A stretch of DNA of 64,000 nucleotides, taken from assembly GCA_942159475.1 (NCBI GenBank), contig OW804096.1:111016194-111080193 (forward strand). Direction: 5' to 3'. Origin of the DNA: Sthenelais limicola (Eukaryota > Annelida > Polychaeta > Phyllodocida > Sigalionidae). The stretch's first letter is position 1. The number at the start of each line of letters is the position of its first letter. Below, in pieces: positions 1-11,010 of the stretch. Under the pieces are notes generated by a model. That model saw only the letters and a list, made by a program, of their open reading frames with translations. It did no database searches and was not told the origin of the DNA. The translations under genes were made by a program, and so were the position numbers.

Positions 1-930
1 TTCTTGTGCGATAAGTATTTCCACTTGATCACACCTGTCATGGGGCAGTCAAAAAGAACATTTTCCCAGATCCCACAAGGGAATATGGGCTCAAGAGGAA
101 CCAGTAAATCCCGCAGTACAATGAACTGATATATATGCAAAACATATTTAAAGTCTACCATAGCTAGCCTAGAAGAAAGTCAGAAGTCTCTTGCTGGAAA
201 CAGATTCTGGTCAAATATCAAGAAAAGCGCACATGAAACCACCCAGCTTCACTCACTAGGAAGAGAAAGATGCATAATGGCAACAAAAATGAGATTCTTA
301 ACTGCCTGATTTCAAAATCAAAGACCAGACACAACTGCTGCTGTGTAAAAGGTGGGTTTCACTGCCATGGTACTTCTCCCTCTACTTCTCCTGCTTTTGG
401 TTAATGGAAGTTGGAACCATAACAGGGGAGTAAAAGGGATGGATGCTATTGGCTTCCACTACATAGCCATGTTACTTCATAGTTCGCCTGGTAATGGAAC
501 CCACTCTTTAGATGGGGCATTGTTTGTCCAAATTCTAGGTCCTGCTAGTGATTTTACTGGAATTAGATTTATTAGAGATTATTTCCAAGGGGTCTTCATG
601 CAATATATTATTTTATTATTTTGAAGAGACAATTGAGTTGCCTTTGTCAAAGACATCTACACTTAGACAAGGTTAAATCAGGACCTCAGGGGAAAAAAAG
701 GCACAGGGTGAAGATGAAGGGTTACTATTTCAACTAAAATGCCTATCAACTAGGCAGCTTTCCTGCAGGTGAACCTCAACAAGCAGGAATTCATTGTGAT
801 TGTGGACCTGGCCTACAGCTCAAAGTTTTTTGTAACTTCATCAGGTAGAATGTATTGACTGAAATATATGGAATCATAATTTTTCTGATGGATATTGTAC
901 TAAATGAATTATAAAGGATTGTTATAACAC
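1..930. other. AT-rich stretch, nothing recognised
   Basis: I see no convincing gene here. An open stretch at 352-624 (+) begins with a hydrophobic Leu-rich segment and could mimic a signal peptide, but I recognise no family and see no supporting structure, so it is not called. Confidence 0.3.
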
Positions 931-949
931 TATTTCAGTGTCTTGATTA

Positions 950-1545
950 AGGCCACATTATTGTTCACCACTATGCTTGGGAAATGTCCAAGGATTCAAG
1001 CTGGTATTGATGCAATGACTCCTTGCATCCATGAGAAAGTAGTTGTTGTGATAGGCCTAACCTTTTTTGTGGCACTCAGAGAGGAGATAGTTGCATTCTG
1101 GATTGCATTGGTTTGTTGCAATTTCAGGTAGACAACTATTTTTTAGCTAGTTTAGGTTCTTTCCTCTTTTTATTTGAATAGCCTGATGAATAAGTGACTT
1201 CTTTTACTTGTCAGGTATATATACCTCTGCATGAAATTGCATCAACTCTTGGACCATCTAAAGTATGGCAATGCTCTAATGGTCTTACAGGGTGGGATAT
1301 AGCACCATACTTTTTCAGTTCCTCTTGTGTCCTCACCCTACCACTAAGATTATTGAGGCCCATTCACCAGTGTTTCAGAAATTTGTAATGAAGCTTTATT
1401 GTGTATCTGATGACGATATCAAGAGTATAGATGAAGATTGTCACCATCATCTTTTCCTTAAAGGCAAAGATTTTGAATTCATGCCATCTAGTTCTGATAC
1501 ACAGCAACTACAAATCTTATGAACAGCATAATCAGGTATGATATC
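950..1545 (+). pseudogene. Decayed PIN-like (GCDT-type) orphan protein fragment
   Basis: Several short pieces in different plus-strand frames read like one protein family that is repeated in many aquatic invertebrate genomes. They are a PC-x-HE piece near 1015-1040, an 'IPLHEIASTLGPSK' piece near 1210-1262, then 'GLTGWDIAPYFF' near 1280-1315, which lines up with the family's LTGCDT core, and a 'MPSSSDTQQL' piece near 1480-1515. The second copy at 43315-44200 (-) has the same order of motifs and is better preserved. In my reading the DTDV-type and GCDT motifs recall PIN/XPG-like nucleases, which is inference. At least two frameshifts, and the core Cys replaced by Trp, mark this copy as dead. 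Family membership rests on short motifs only. Confidence 0.38.
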
Positions 1546-1744
1546 TTGGGTTGAATTTGTACTTAGAACAACTTGTGGTGCATTTCTCTTCAAAGTGGAC
1601 ATATATCGGGCAACATGTTTGTCAAGGATCCAGCTTTGTTCTCATCTTCTTAATGATTTTGGAAAAATGATTCACCAGATTGACCTCAAAGACCTCTCTT
1701 TTCTACATGCTAAAATGTGTATCCCCACCTTGTAATGGCAGGAA

Positions 1745-2710
1745 TGAACTACTTACCATGCATTCTTATGTTGGAGATTTAACACATAGAATCTGACCGT
1801 TGTTTAATTCAGGTTTATTTTGACAAAAAAATATCCTGGTCATTATTCAGCTTCTACTGATTACATTAATAAAATAATAAAACTTGTAAGTGGAGAATTG
1901 AATCCATGAGTCATGTACAGTTTTCAGTTCTATTGAGATTAATTCCTTTAATTTAGCTTGTTAAACACAGCTAAAAATTTACCAGGAAAGTACAGTTTCT
2001 GACCTGCCTGCTGACAGACCTACATTACTGAATAATTTGTTCCTCATTATTCCTTTATTTTTGGTAGCAGCTCTGTAGACAATTTAGAACTACAACTCTG
2101 AGATGATATATGAATGTGTTTTCCTCATAGGATCTTGAAAAAACTTGCCTTTTCCACACACTCATTATCACTTAATTTATGTGTCAAAGGCAGGTTCTTC
2201 TCACATGTTTGAGGACAACATGTATACTCATACCACCTGCATAATGCAGTTCTATCATAAAACCACACTACCCACAATTCCTCAGGATTTGCCTGAACTA
2301 GCTCTTTGCCACTGTCAAGACAGACTGTAGATACTGTGAACATGCTGCAAGTAGAAACAACCCTGATTACCTCTGGGTGTATGGCAGAGATCGTGCTCTT
2401 GCTGGGTGCATCATTCAGCTAAACCTAATATTATGATATTTTCAAGCATTTTTTTCAGCTTTCAATTATTTGAGCAGTTAATAATAAGAGTAAAGTGTGT
2501 TTACCCTACCAGTCACCCTACAAACAAGGAGTTTGCTTAAAATACTAGTAAAAAATCAATTTCATAGAATTTTATTAGATTTTTTCCAATTTTATTTCCA
2601 ATACTCATTTTTAAATGAGAATTATCATTCTTTGAGACTTGAAACCCTTTCTATCACATTCTTTGACCCCTAAAACCTATGTTTTGACACCAATCTTGTC
2701 TTTCTATGTA
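1745..2710. other. Non-coding, AT-rich, nothing recognised
   Basis: Overlapping short open frames on both strands near 2125-2343 shadow each other, and neither resembles a known family. No structural RNA or repeat was recognised. Confidence 0.3.
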
Positions 2711-2714
2711 AAAT

Positions 2715-2908
2715 AGAAGTGAAGTTAGCGTGTTGGTTGAATTTTTGACGGCCATTTTGAAAAAACATCATTTTTTCGAAAATGGGGGGTGATCTTGCGT
2801 GTGTCTTAGGATAAATCTTTTTCTATTGCCTTAAGGTGCTACCATACCAAAAGGGACCTTTGCATCATGATTTGAAGTATCAAGTCGCTAAGCCCACCAA
2901 CTTTTTAA
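2715..2908 (-). repeat. Dispersed repeat, copy A (inverted partner at 40447-40724)
   Basis: The reverse complement of this segment aligns almost throughout with 40447-40724. Both copies contain an A/T-rich hairpin built from CCATTTT..AAAA and TTTT..GAAAATGG (about 2752-2786 here). This copy lacks the poly(A)-containing insertion seen in the other and so acts as an empty site. No coding potential was seen. The family is unidentified. Confidence 0.75.
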
Positions 2909-2909
2909 A

Positions 2910-3145
2910 ATCCTGTCTTTGGAGTGTGTAGATAAAATCCCTAGCTAAACGAACACACCTTTAGGGTGAAGCTTAGCGATGATTATGCAGAACTTCGCAG
3001 TCATCAGAGCGGAACAAATCGCATATTTTCTTCATTTTGACTTAATTTGAAAGTGTATTCTAATAAATGTGCCTCTTTTCTTATGAAGTAATGGTATTTG
3101 CAGATCTTATGTAATTGTTGTACATTAGTTCTTATATGTAGACCC
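2910..3145. other. Spacer between dispersed repeat and LINE fragment
   Basis: AT-rich sequence without recognisable genes. Confidence 0.3.
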
Positions 3146-3297
3146 TCAGATATCCTCAAAGCTGTGTTTTTGGAGTACTTGTAGTTTGCCTAAAATGTTC
3201 TTTGAAGCAGCATTATACAAAGTGTCTTCGTATTCTAGTATGGGGCTTATAGTGACCTTATATAGCATTCTTATGGTATTTGGTGTAGCTATTCTTT
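3146..3297 (-). pseudogene. LINE reverse-transcriptase C-terminal fragment
   Basis: A minus-strand reading contains 'IRMLYKVTISPILEYEDTL' followed by 'NILGKLQVLQ'. This corresponds to the block 'LLLYKMMVLPLIDYGDLFYG...LQKLQTLQN' of the longer RT ORF at 4149-5144, so it is a short relic of the same non-LTR family just downstream of the catalytic domain. It is bounded upstream (in coding sense) by a TA-rich simple repeat at about 3303-3350. It lacks every catalytic motif. Confidence 0.6.
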
Positions 3298-3349
3298 CAA
3301 TTTTGATATATATATATATATATCGTATTTTTTTTTTATTCTGATCCAT

Positions 3350-4148
3350 TTATCAAACAGTTACATTATTCAGAACAAGGTTGTCGACCTCTGCTGTAGC
3401 AGATCTTCCTGGTGAAGCCCAGTTAGCTCATTACAAGTTTTACCTTTATAAGAACATATTACGATGTGCACTGCTTATCTATCTGGATCATAAACATTAG
3501 TACAATATACAGTATATAGGTAATAATATGAAAAAGGAACTCCCCCTTTCCCCGGCTCTTGATTTTATGCTTAATTATATATTCTGCAATCGATAAATGA
3601 CACAACCATGTTCATCATCGTCATCGCAATCAGTGTTGTGTTGCTCAATGTTCAATTGTCTTTCCAATTAAGTGTTCATTGTCCTTCGTTGTTCAATATT
3701 CAATTGTCTCTTCAATTAAATTAAATGTTCATTGTCCTTTCAACCAGTCATATATATTCTTTGATTACTAATTTCTATTTATCCCTGAGCCAATCCCAAA
3801 TCCCAACATCTTAATTCTAAGTACATAATACATAATACAAAGTACATGAAGTCAGATATATAATTATGTGATATAGCTTTTGTTAATTGTTACCGTGATA
3901 TCGGTCTTTTACTAAGGACTTACAAGCCTTATTTACAGGTTGGGATTTAATCCCCGCCTGGATGATTTACTATTCCAACCCTGATGCATACATCTTGCAT
4001 ACAGTGTGACCTTACTGTCCATCTTATTCTACTAGTGAATTTTAATACGTTTTACATACAGTTCTGTTTGTTTGAATGGCACCTCCTTTTCACCCAATTC
4101 AATCATTTGCTCAATCCTAGTTATGAATTAAACATATGATTGTTGTAT
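3350..4148. other. Non-coding; possible 3' flank of LINE and a small tandem duplication
   Basis: This lies 3' (minus sense) of the RT ORF ending at 4149 and may include its 3' UTR; no tail repeat was identified. Near 3640-3740 a block of about 60-70 bp containing 'ttcaattgtct' and 'tgttcattgtcc' occurs twice in tandem with small changes. Confidence 0.4.
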
Positions 4149-5060
4149 CTATTCTTTCTTTTCTTCAGCTAGGTATATATCAAAATCTGAATAATAGGTT
4201 GTTCTCAGATAATTCTTCATCTGCATCCTTGTTTTCATGTTCTGTACCTCACTGGGTAATTTGTTCCACAGCTCGGTAAGTCTGAAAACATAGGATTTTT
4301 TAAAAATCTCGTTCCTCGGTCTCGGTACAATAAGTTTTTTCCCTCCCTTTAATCCTCTTAATGCTATCGTTCTACTATCTATATTGGTGTCTTCTCTAGT
4401 CCTCATATAAGCCAGATCTAAGAGGTGGCTATTTCTCCTAGTCTCTATTGCGGGTATGTTTAATGTTCGATGTATTTCTTTAGTACTCGTTAATTTGGGG
4501 AGTTTCAAAATTATTTTCATAGCCGAGTTCTGAAGTGTCTGCAGCTTTTGTAGGTGTGTTTTTGTCGCTGCACCATAAAATAAGTCGCCGTAATCTATCA
4601 AAGGAAGTACCATCATTTTATACAGAAGTAACAAAGTACTCTTGTCGCATATATTATATAGTTTCGACATTGAGTGAACTTTTGCTCTTACACTAAACAT
4701 CTTTTTCCTGAGAAAAACATTATAATTCAACCTACAATCAATCTCCATTCCTAAATATTTATACTCCTTTACATTCTCCAATAATTGGCCATCGATTTTG
4801 TAGTTAACAATATTTCTAGGATCACTTTTTGACCTTATCGTTAATGCTTTACATTTACTAATATTAAGGGAAATTTTGTTCACCTTACACCACTTAACAA
4901 TGTTATCCAGGTCATTCTGAAGTTCCTCACTACCAGGCTTCCCTAATTCTCTATTTACATACAGGACCGTATCATCTGCGAAAAGTTGAACGTTACATTT
5001 TTCCACACTTTTCTGTAAATCATTGATATAAATAATAAACATTACCGGTCCCAGACTGGT
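4149..5060 (-). pseudogene. Non-LTR (CR1/Jockey-like) reverse transcriptase, 5'-truncated
   Basis: About 300 minus-strand codons cover the second half of a LINE RT. 'FIIYINDLQ' is followed by the catalytic 'LFADD' block, then 'WCKVNKISLNISK', 'YKYLGMEID', 'LLLYKMMVLPLIDYGD' and a C-terminal 'LWNKLPSEVQ' thumb-side motif. The FADD form of the active site is usual in the Jockey/CR1 group. It ends at a stop at 4149. The endonuclease domain and the front half of the RT are missing, so it cannot be autonomous. The open frame runs on to 5144, but those first residues come from a second RT copy (next entry), which makes the 331-codon ORF a chimera. The RT identity is certain and the clade is inferred. 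Confidence 0.9.
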
Positions 5061-5430
5061 TGGATAGATAATAAATTTGGTTTTTGCTTTTGTTAATTTG
5101 TCTTGTAAATGATCTTTGAACGACAGTTCCTGGTCGATGCTCATGCCAAAATAAGTGTAATTTTCTGTTTGATCGATCTCGTTTTTCCCATAAAAATTGG
5201 TTTCATAACTTTCTGGTCTTTTATTCTTGAGGTTCTCAAGGACATAATTTTGCTTTTCCCTACATTTAAAGAAATCTTATTTTCCTTACACCATACATCT
5301 ATACCTGCTAGGTCTACCTGCAGGTTCTCTTCTGCAATTCCCCTATCTCTGTTTCTGTCTCTGTATATATTACTGTGTCATCCGCAAAATGTTGGATTCT
5401 ACAGTTTTTAATAACCTTGTGAATATCACC
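5050..5430 (-). pseudogene. Second LINE RT fragment fused head-to-tail upstream
   Basis: Minus-strand reading gives an 'HFADDTVIY' block near 5371-5400, 'VWCKENKISLNV' near 5270-5305, then after a frameshift 'YTYFGMSIDQELSFKDHL' near 5110-5160. This is the same order as in the 4149-5060 copy (FADD, then WCK-NKISLN, then YLG-ID). The fragment runs directly into 'TSLGPVMFIIYINDL' of the next copy at about 5045-5060, so RT motifs repeat in tandem. It contains at least two frameshifts. This is a rearranged or doubly inserted LINE, not a functional gene. Confidence 0.7.
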
Positions 5431-5449
5431 TCTGCCTCTGTTAGAGTTC

Positions 5450-6420
5450 GTATTGAACATTGCCTGTCTTGTTTCGGTCATAGGAATCCTTCTGGAGGAA
5501 ACTCATGGTTTTTGCTAGTCTGGCTGCCTGCTTGTTTTCTTTCTGGGATGACATTTAGGTTGTATGCTAGTAAGTCCTTTGCCCCCCCCCGGGGTGGGGG
5601 TGGGGGGGGGGTTAGAATCATTAGCTAACGCTTTATGCATGTTTAGAAGGTACCTTCTGATAGCTTCCCTTCGGTCCTTGACAATCTTGAAGTGGATGAA
5701 ATAGCTTGCCATAGCGAAGTCAACTGCTAATTTTTTCATTGAATCCTGTCTATTTGGCCTCCTTTTCCTTCTCTTTTAGGTCTTTAAGCTGTAAGCATCT
5801 TCATGAAGATAGCTTCTGTTTTTTTTATTTTCTCATCCCCTACTTTCGTGTCTGCTGGTAGGGCACCTTTGAGTTTGGAGTTTAGATCATGGATTTGTAG
5901 GTAGTCCATATTCTTTGGGTGTGGATATGAATCCATCCTCTTTTTTAGGCCTTCAGTTGAGAGGGTTAGCTTTATTCTTTTCCGAAAAAGGCTTTATGTC
6001 AGGGTCAACAAGATCACCGAACTTATCATCCACTCACAGTCTGCGCCATAATCTTCATCCTCATTCCCTTCTAGATCATCCTCATTAGTCTCAGTGTGCT
6101 GATCATTGCCATTACTACACCCTGTCCAGCCTCTGTAGGACCCAGACTTCAAAGAGTACCGGTATAGGCTAGCATTGGGGTCCGGGTTCTTCAGAGGCTG
6201 GACAGGGTGTAGATATAAATGGTTGTTGGAAGGGAGATGGCCATCTTTTGGTTCCCTTGCCTGTCTGTTGCTCCATATATAGTCCAGGCACGTATTAAAC
6301 TTATCTAGTTTGGAATTAATATTCCCAATAGCAGAAAGCAGTTAATCAGATGTTCAGCCTCCCCATCGTCAGGTTTCTGGGTTGAAGGCTTTGGTTTCAT
6401 GCTGATTTACATGGTGTCTT
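5450..6420 (-). pseudogene. Possible gag/ORF1-like relic
   Basis: Interrupted minus-strand readings include 'INSKLDKFNTCLDYIW' near 6300, an Asp/Glu-rich 'NEDDLEGNEDEDYGADCEW' near 6045, and 'KLAVDFAMASYFIHFKIVKDRR' near 5700. Such K/R-rich helical segments with 'RRE-IR' and an acidic stretch recall gag-like first ORFs of YR (DIRS-type) retroelements. I cannot exclude a LINE ORF1, because LINE RT fragments follow in the same orientation. Several stops and frameshifts are present. A G/C homopolymer run (about 5582-5610) interrupts the 3' part. Function is unproven. Confidence 0.3.
6115..6212. repeat. Inverted repeat (hairpin) with 21-bp perfect arms
   Basis: Positions 6115-6135 and 6192-6212 are exact reverse complements, and complementarity continues imperfectly inward (6136-6149 with 6178-6191), leaving a loop of about 30 bp. 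It lies inside the gag-like relic. Both arms read as parts of that relic on the minus strand, so an inverted duplication within the old coding sequence is likely. Confidence 0.85.
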
Positions 6421-6424
6421 TTGT

Positions 6425-8220
6425 GTAGCACACACTAAGAAAAAACCAACAGCAATGAATTTTCAATAAAAAGTTTGTAACAATGAAGTCTTGAATGGTG
6501 TAATTGAAGGTTAACAGCTTTGTTTTCTTCCATGCGTCTACAGTGCATGTGTACCGGGAAGTGACTCATGCAAGTGCGTTCCGCACTCTCCTCGGTAGTG
6601 CCGTCTGGCGGTGGAGATAAACCTGATTAAACTGTCAAAGCATAAATGGAGCAGGCACTTAAAGATCACAATGTTCTCCCAAAGCTCAATTTGATTGTAA
6701 ATCCCATCAAGGCATTCAAATTGGATCCATTGCGTAACTTCAAAGAAATGGAATGGGCGAAATCAAAGTTAAATCCATCGTTTTATCCAAAAGAATTAAA
6801 TGCTGTAGCTATGATTATGATTATTACAGTTGCTATCATCGATTACCCAAAAGTGCCATTGTATAATACTAGTGATTACTTACTTGTATTTACTGCTATG
6901 TGGAATTTGTTGAGACAGACATAGGGCGCTGGTTCGCGCACGCCAATGCCACTTCTTGGCGGGAAGGGTAAACTTGACACAGTCATGAACTTTGGCATGG
7001 AGGAGGTCAATTAATTGTTTGTGGGATCCTCCGTAGAAAGGTTCAATGAGCAATATTGATCCTTTATTACTGCCGTCAGCATCACCACTGAATCAATAGA
7101 AAAAACACATCATTAGCAAAGCGAACAAAAAGAGTTGTTTGAATCGATCACCAAGCATCACCATACACACATGTATAATTGTATGAATACATAGGCTCAG
7201 TTTACTACACATTTAGGATAATTAGCGCTGTTATATCCATTGCCTACACGATTGTATTCCCATCTTGCGCCTACATTGATTGCAGAAAAAGAACGGATCC
7301 ATGATTCACAAAAAAAAAGTTCCCAATACATTGCAGTAAAAAGATGATGTTGTACTGTGGTAGATGGAAGCAGGAAATGTAAGACATAATCAAGAGATCT
7401 CAAGTCTCCGCACATTTATTGCAATTAAGGAGAGCGGCAAGTCTGTTTTTATGACTGGGGGTTTATAGGAGCCACGCGATTTAGAAGAAAGCAACGCCCA
7501 CAGTACAATGAGAGCCACATCCCTAGTTAAAATACATGTCAGCGGGTTTAATATATGGTGAATATTAAGTGAGTTGGAGGGATTAGAATATTGAATTATG
7601 ATTATGATTATACCATTTTTTGACCAGTGGTTAAGTCAGGATTGACCCAGGTGCTTGATATGAGAGTGGGGAAAGCACTCACTAGCTAAGTCATGCCACT
7701 GGAACGCCCACTACCGCTATGCCTAGACCTATTTATACATGATGAGGTAAAGTGGGATTCGGAGGTTTCAGTTCATAAACGTTTGCTAGGGTTAACACGT
7801 TTTTCATTTATATGGGATGCTTATTTATATGTTAGTGAGGTGTACAGTGACAAATCGGCAGTGATATACAATTTTCATATTAACATGCCTGTTAAGGGTC
7901 TACTGACCCCATTGGGTCGACCATACCAGCTGCAGTGATATCACTATCAGTTTAGTAACAAGAACTGATACCAAGTGCAGTCCTTGTAGTCCATGATGCA
8001 TGTTTAATCGTCCCCTGGAGTAATCAGATACTTTCAGTCTTCAAGACCTTTAGAAATTCCAAATTGTTTTGAGTACCAACTATGATAATTCATGAGAGAT
8101 GGAGAGATTTATATTAGTAGGCCTATACAACAAACATCGATTTGATGATTTATGGGACAATGCTCGAAAATTGTTTTTCCACCAACTTCATCTGTGGATG
8201 ATTTCATTGAGGAGTAATTT
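6425..8220. other. Non-coding, no recognised gene
   Basis: A 92-codon open frame at 6646-6924 (+) has a hydrophobic middle (IMIITVAIID) but no family resemblance. A short GC-richer patch at 6540-6610 precedes it. Nothing else was recognised. Confidence 0.3.
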
Positions 8221-8227
8221 GTGGTCA

Positions 8228-8372
8228 GATAAAAAGTGGGTCAAACAAAAAAGTGGGTTGAAAAAAAGAGTTGGTCAAAGAAAAAGTGGGTCGAAAGAAA
8301 AAGTGGATCAGAAAAAAGTTGGTTGGGAAAAAAATTTGGTCGAAAAAAAAAGATGTTCGAAAAAAAGTTGGT
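8228..8372 (+). repeat. AAAAAGTGGGTC-type minisatellite, about 17-18 bp period
   Basis: About eight degenerate units of an A-rich run followed by GTGGGTC, GTTGGTC or similar lie in tandem. The Lys/Trp/Val-rich open frame across it results from the repeat and is not called as a gene. Confidence 0.75.
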
Positions 8373-8449
8373 TGTAAAAGTAGTAAGAAAATTTTAAATT
8401 ATAATTTTAAATAGTTTGTACTTTAAAAAAAAATAAAATAACTAACTTT

Positions 8450-8594
8450 ATTCAGTAGCGCACTTGCGCGGTGGCCATCTTGGATTTTCGGACACGCAAA
8501 GGATTGTGGGAGTTGGTGTATTGCACGCACCATTACACAAGTAAAGGTGCAGCAAGCGGCGGCCATTGTAGCCTTTGGTAAACATTGTAACGAG
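8450..8594 (+). promoter_or_regulatory. Promoter-like CpG-rich segment upstream of THAP ORF
   Basis: A locally GC-rich segment in AT-rich surroundings contains GCCATCTTGG (YY1-type core) near 8473, a GGATTGTGGGAG segment near 8502, and GCGGCCATTGTA near 8558, the last about 37 bp before the ATG at 8595. YY1-type sites next to start codons are common in CpG promoters of small zinc-finger genes. The site identities are by eye. Confidence 0.3.
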
Positions 8595-8989
8595 ATGGGT
8601 GGGTACACCTATTGTGTCCCTCGATGTTATAACAATAACAAATTAATGTTGGGAGGGGTGCTGCCAACCGTCTGAATTTCAGGTTGTTTAGCTTGTTACT
8701 GGTTGAAAAAGAGGGTTGTGGAATTGATTGTTACACTTTTTTATTTGGACCTTTAACTTTAACAAATTAATTGCATCCTAATGTGAGGTTTTACCAGTTT
8801 CCTAAGGATGTCAAGGCTCGGGATTTGTGGAGAAAAAACATTGGCAGAGCTGGAAATACTCCCTCTTTATGCTGCATAGAACAGGCCACAGAACTAGAGT
8901 GTGTAGTGAACACTCAAGGGAGGTCGGAAAACATACATGATTTCTGTGCCAACACAATTCCCCCTGAAACCTACTTCACAGAAACCTAA
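8595..8989 (+). pseudogene. THAP-type zinc-finger ORF, interrupted
   Basis: From ATG 8595 the frame reads MGGYTYCVPRCYNNNK, the start of a THAP (C2CH) DNA-binding domain with Cys-x3-Cys. The domain continues at about 8771 with 'HPNVRFYQFPKDVKARDLW', the conserved F-x-x-FP and R-x-x-W block. The two parts are separated by 124 bp bounded by a 12-bp direct repeat TAACAAATTAAT (8636-8647 and 8760-8771), which looks like an insertion with target duplication rather than a GT-AG intron. The expected C-x2-H pair after the Trp is not evident, so the finger is incomplete. THAP domains occur in P-element-type transposases and in host regulators; which of these this was cannot be told. Confidence 0.55.
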
Positions 8990-8999
8990 AAGGCGGAGA

Positions 9000-10320
9000 A
9001 TCAAAAGACCTGAAATTACAGTGCCCTGTGCGGGTGAAAAAGAAAAAGTTAAAACTAACTTATACCAGTAGGCCTGCTACCATCGAACACTGCATGTATC
9101 TTGGGTTAGCCTTAGGCACTTAAAGACATATGCCTATGTGTATGTGTATTATTTTTTCGGTCATAGCCATAGGCCTAACCTTATTGCCAATGTATCGTTT
9201 TTGCTATATATGCATCCAAATAAAGCATGTTAATTTATTAACGAATATGCAGCTTAGGGGAGGGATAGGGTATCTTAATATATTGGTTTGTGATCTACAG
9301 CGGATCCTAAATGATGTATGTTGGTGACCAAAAATGAACATCTTTTTATAGTGGTTGATTTTGGCCTAAATATCTAAAGATATAAAAATCACTGTTTTAC
9401 GTTTATTATATAGATCATTGTCATCGGTATTCAGATGAGCTTTATGGCAGCTTATCATGTGAGGGGACCAGCATATGTTTATTCATTTTGTAATATAAAT
9501 TTTGACTTTTGACTTGGACATTGAAAAGGATTGCCAGGAAACATGAAGGAACCTTTCCTTGATGAGTAGCCCCACTAGGAACATCCATTATGACAATACA
9601 ATAAGCCATGCTCTTCTAAATGGATGGCAAATACAGTTGGAGCTCGCGCATGCAAATCGGTCATCACCTTTATTGTGGGTTGTAATGCAAATCTGAAACC
9701 TTAGGTACCATGTACTGATGTTGATGCAAAAGGTCGTAGAGATCAGGCAAAACTGCAATACAGCGTGTCCATTGAACATCTCAAATTAAATGTAGACCAA
9801 ATTTATGATTATCCTGAGTGAAATGCACATAACAGAGCAAGAGCAAAGGAGCTTCTTTATTCTATCTTTATGTTTACTGTTTATTCAAGAACATAGAAAC
9901 ATGAGACAATTACTATCTAGCTGAATTCAACAACTTTAGCCTCACCTCTACTCACAAAATGGATTCATCAAGTTAATTGTTAAATTATTAAACACTGTTC
10001 TCAGGTTTCAATACAACCTAGAGAAAATACATTGGATCCAATTCAGTAGTTAAGTATACAAATAGTATACATTATTACTGTGAAAATCAAGGTATTTCTT
10101 CATAACTTGAACGTCAGTCTTTATCTGCCCAGAAACAGTTAAGTATATCGTCAAAAAGACAAACATCCTAGACCTATCGAGTTGTGAATTGACATCCGCT
10201 AGATAAGAGAGCACATTCAAACACTATCAGATAATACTATGGATAGAAAATAATTACGACAGAATGCCGCAAAGGGCTGTCAGCGTTTTTCAACCCAGTT
10301 TAAGTAGTAAGCTTATGTTA
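9000..10320. other. Non-coding, nothing recognised
   Basis: AT-rich sequence with only short open frames; no repeat or RNA gene was identified. Confidence 0.3.
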
Positions 10321-11010
10321 GACTAGCAAAGTACCCGTCCTCCGGACGGTCACCCTCTCTCCCCACACTTCCCTCTTTTCCCTCCCCCTCTTCTCTATCT
10401 TTCATACCTGTTTTTCTCCCCAACCCCATCTGCGATTTCCCATCCCTCCTCTCCCGCCCCTCTTCCTGATGCCTGTTCTTCTTTCTTTCCCAACCCCATC
10501 TCCGATATCCCCCCTCTCCCTCCGCTCTTCCTCATGCTCCCCCTCCCCGCTTTGTCTCACTCCCCTCTCTCCCTTCCCCTACATCCTCTCCCTCTCTCCC
10601 CGCCTCTTGTATGTATGAATGTATCAATTTTATTTCCAATTTTTACATATACATCTTTAGGAAAAAGGGAAGAAGCATCCACATTGACTTCTTTACAAAT
10701 CCTTCTGTGAAAACTAAGTTCTCAGGTCTTCCAGGTATCCCTGTTTAGTTTGATGACAGTGAACATAGATAATGTTACAGTAGAAAGCAGTCTGCTTATT
10801 GGTTAACCCTCGTCTTCTTTCCCTCCCCCTCTCCTATTCCTACACCCTCTTCTTCACTCTCCCACTCCTCTGCATGTAGTTAGGTCCCCCTGGACATAGC
10901 TTGTGGTTAATGACGTAGTATCTTACAGGGGCTTTCCCAGTCTATAAATAGAGTGTGGATATCCCGATTTAAAAAAGGCTTCAAAATCACATTTTCACCC
11001 TAGATACCTT
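10321..11010 (+). repeat. CT-rich dispersed repeat, copy 1
   Basis: It starts with ACTAGCAAAGTACCCGTCC, shared with 41746, and continues through about 250 bp of C/T-rich sequence. It ends with an 80-bp block (about 10925-11003) that is reverse-complement matched at 27862-27938. The order (shared start, CT-rich core, shared end) is the mirror of 27862-28735, so this is one repeat family and not only simple sequence. Confidence 0.7.

Noticed and set aside
352..624. Leu-rich frame resembling a signal peptide
   Set aside because: Low-complexity hydrophobic start only; no conserved domain follows.
6646..6924. 92-codon plus-strand frame with hydrophobic segment
   Set aside because: No family resemblance or regulatory context; could be chance in AT-rich DNA.
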